Positions 4,073 through 5,305 of a DNA stretch of 5,305 bases are shown here, piece after piece. The DNA is taken from the NCBI GenBank assembly GCA_937891875.1, contig CALATR010001168.1:1-5305 (forward strand). Direction: 5' to 3'. Every line of letters starts with the position of its first letter. Position 1 is the stretch's first letter. The notes under the pieces are model-generated. The model was not told the DNA's origin. It did not search any database and was given only the letters and a program-made list of their open reading frames with translations. Position numbers and translations under genes: made by a program. The DNA is from an uncultured Pseudomonadota bacterium. Its GTDB lineage: Bacteria > Myxococcota_A > UBA796 > GCA-2862545.

Positions 4073-5305
4073 CTACGCCACCACAGCACCCAGCAGCTCC
4101 TCCAGGGCCTCGGCGAGCACGTCTGCCTGGAACGGCTTGGTCAACGTGGCGACGGCGCCGTCGCCGGGCAGGTCGAGGTCGAGGTGATCGGCGGTGTAGC
4201 CGGTGATGAAGAGCACCGGCAGATCGGGGCGGATCCTGCGGGCGAGCTCCGCGATGGCGCGGCCGCTGCCGTCCTCGAGCACCGCGTCGGTCACCAGGGC
4301 GACGAAGGTGCTGGCGTCGGCCTCGAACCGCCTGCGCGCCTCCTCGGTCCCGCGGGCGCACACGACCTGCCAGCCGTAGCGGCGCAGCTGGCCGGCGACC
4401 GCCTCGCGCACGAGCTCGCTGTCCTCGACCAGGAGCACGGTGCCCTCGCCGCCGGCCACCTCCCGGTCCACGGGCTGGTCGGTCGGACCCAGCTCGGTGT
4501 CCGCCCGCGGCAGCCACACGGTGAACGTCGTGCCTGCGCCGGGCGTGCTCTGCACCTCGATCTCGCCGTGGTGGTTGCGGACGATCTCGCGGACCGTGGC
4601 CAGGCCGAGCCCGGTGCCCTCGCCGTGGCGGCGGGTCGAGAAGTAGGGGTCGAAGATGCGGGCCTGGGTCGCGTCGTCCATGCCGATCCCGGTGTCCGAG
4701 ACCGAGAAGCCGACCTGATCGGGGCGTCCGGGGCGCACGGTGGAGGAGACCTCGAGGCGGCCGCCGCGGGGCATGGCGTTGCGCGCGTTGATCACGAGAT
4801 TGAGGAGGATCTGGTGGAGCTTTCCGGGATCCGCCAGCACGGATCCGGTGTACTCGTCGAGGTCGAAGACCACCTCGACATGCTCGCCGAGGACCCGGGT
4901 GAAGAACTCGCGGGCGTCGAGCAGGGTCCTGTTGAGCGGCACGACCCGGGGGTGGGCCTCGTTGCGGCTGCTGAACGCAAGCAGCTGGCGGTTGAGGTCG
5001 GCGCCGGAGAGAGCGGCGTGCTCGATGGTGCGCAGCTCGGCCTCGACCACAGAGCCCTCGCCCAGGGACATGCGGGCGCGGTCGACCCCGCCCAGCACGA
5101 CCATCAGGAGGTTGTTGAAGTCGTGCGCGACCCCGGCGGCGAGGCGGCCGAGGGCCTCGCTGCGGGCGGCGTCGGCGAGGGCCGCCACGGCCTGTTGGTG
5201 GCGCGCCTCGGCGTCGCGGCGGCGGGTGATCTCGGAGCGCAGGCGGTCGATGTGGTAGACGACCCCTGCGGCGAGCAGGCCGAGGGCGGCGAGCACCAGC
5301 GAGCC
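4073..5305 (-). CDS. Hybrid sensor histidine kinase with C-terminal receiver domain (N-terminus cut by window edge)
   Basis: The 410 visible codons run to TAG at 4073-4075. Numbering here is from the GTG at 5296, though the frame stays open upstream (GSL before it) and the true start is outside. Residues 1-14 (LAALGLLAAGVVYH) look like the end of the last membrane segment. A coiled-coil linker follows (about 18-50), then a histidine phosphoacceptor in GVAHDFNNLL (H58). The ATPase domain has N-box residues in NLVINARNAM (N166, N170), the G1 box DTGIGM (201-206), the F box IFDPYFS (214-220) and the G2 box GEGTGLGL (225-232). After a linker comes a complete receiver (about 286-402) with acidic E291/D292, phosphoacceptor D337, T365 and K387. 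All key residues are present, so autophosphorylation and transfer to D337 are plausible. The signal-sensing part is missing from view. No response regulator gene adjoins it downstream, so partners are unknown. Confidence 0.93.
   Translation of the reverse strand, partial: GSLVLAALGLLAAGVVYHIDRLRSEITRRRDAEARHQQAVAALADAARSEALGRLAAGVAHDFNNLLMVVLGGVDRARMSLGEGSVVEAELRTIEHAALSGADLNRQLLAFSSRNEAHPRVVPLNRTLLDAREFFTRVLGEHVEVVFDLDEYTGSVLADPGKLHQILLNLVINARNAMPRGGRLEVSSTVRPGRPDQVGFSVSDTGIGMDDATQARIFDPYFSTRRHGEGTGLGLATVREIVRNHHGEIEVQSTPGAGTTFTVWLPRADTELGPTDQPVDREVAGGEGTVLLVEDSELVREAVAGQLRRYGWQVVCARGTEEARRRFEADASTFVALVTDAVLEDGSGRAIAELARRIRPDLPVLFITGYTADHLDLDLPGDGAVATLTKPFQADVLAEALEELLGAVVA

Noticed and set aside
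3622..4089. Arg/Pro-rich 155-codon minus-strand frame between the kinase and the 409-aa gene
   Set aside because: It is produced by translation through the inverted repeats, as often happens with this repeat class. It overlaps the kinase 3' end and has no ribosome binding site.
2232..4517. Full 761-codon open frame on the minus strand as one protein
   Set aside because: Its first 352 codons run antisense-frame through the kinase gene and the repeat-rich intergenic region and give low-complexity sequence. The real start with a Shine-Dalgarno is at 3461.

Overview
The window is about two-thirds or more G+C and uses G/C-ending codons throughout. It carries lipoprotein-type secreted proteins with an Asp-Thr linker, FG-GAP/VCBS calcium-loop repeats and a hybrid histidine kinase. 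This combination suggests a Myxococcota or related former deltaproteobacterium. That assignment is inference from gene style; no rRNA or other phylogenetic marker is present.

Layout. (1) Positions 1-124, minus strand: the first 41 codons of a small lipoprotein-like gene that runs off the left edge, with a GTG start behind a good ribosome binding site. (2) Positions 125-353: a divergent intergenic region holding a strong stem-loop just upstream of that ribosome binding site, overlapping dyads at 182-226, and a short remnant (266-298) of the 3' end of a gene related to the one at 2232-3461. (3) Positions 354-2209, plus strand: an apparent 8-codon leader ORF with a strong Shine-Dalgarno, overlapping by ATGA the start of a 610-aa lipoprotein with FG-GAP repeats. 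(4) Positions 2232-3461, minus strand, convergent: a 409-aa cytoplasmic protein that I do not recognise. (5) Positions 3462-4072: about 610 bp without a convincing gene, rich in repeats. These are a compound 8-bp/12-bp tandem array and a pair of 40-nt inverted repeats of the same sequence class enclosing 204 bp. (6) Positions 4073-5305, minus strand: the C-terminal 410 residues of a membrane-attached hybrid sensor histidine kinase with a C-terminal receiver domain, cut by the right edge.

Nothing links the genes into one pathway. The two lipoproteins are divergently transcribed and may share control through the dyads between them. The FG-GAP gene sits between the intact 409-aa gene and a fragment of a relative of that gene's 3' end, so the locus has probably been rearranged. 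The points most worth checking are this remnant, the translationally coupled leader ORF, the inverted-repeat element at 3737-4020, and the family of the 409-aa protein. I see no clear new defence, mobile or biosynthetic system, no CRISPR array, and no tRNA or rRNA.
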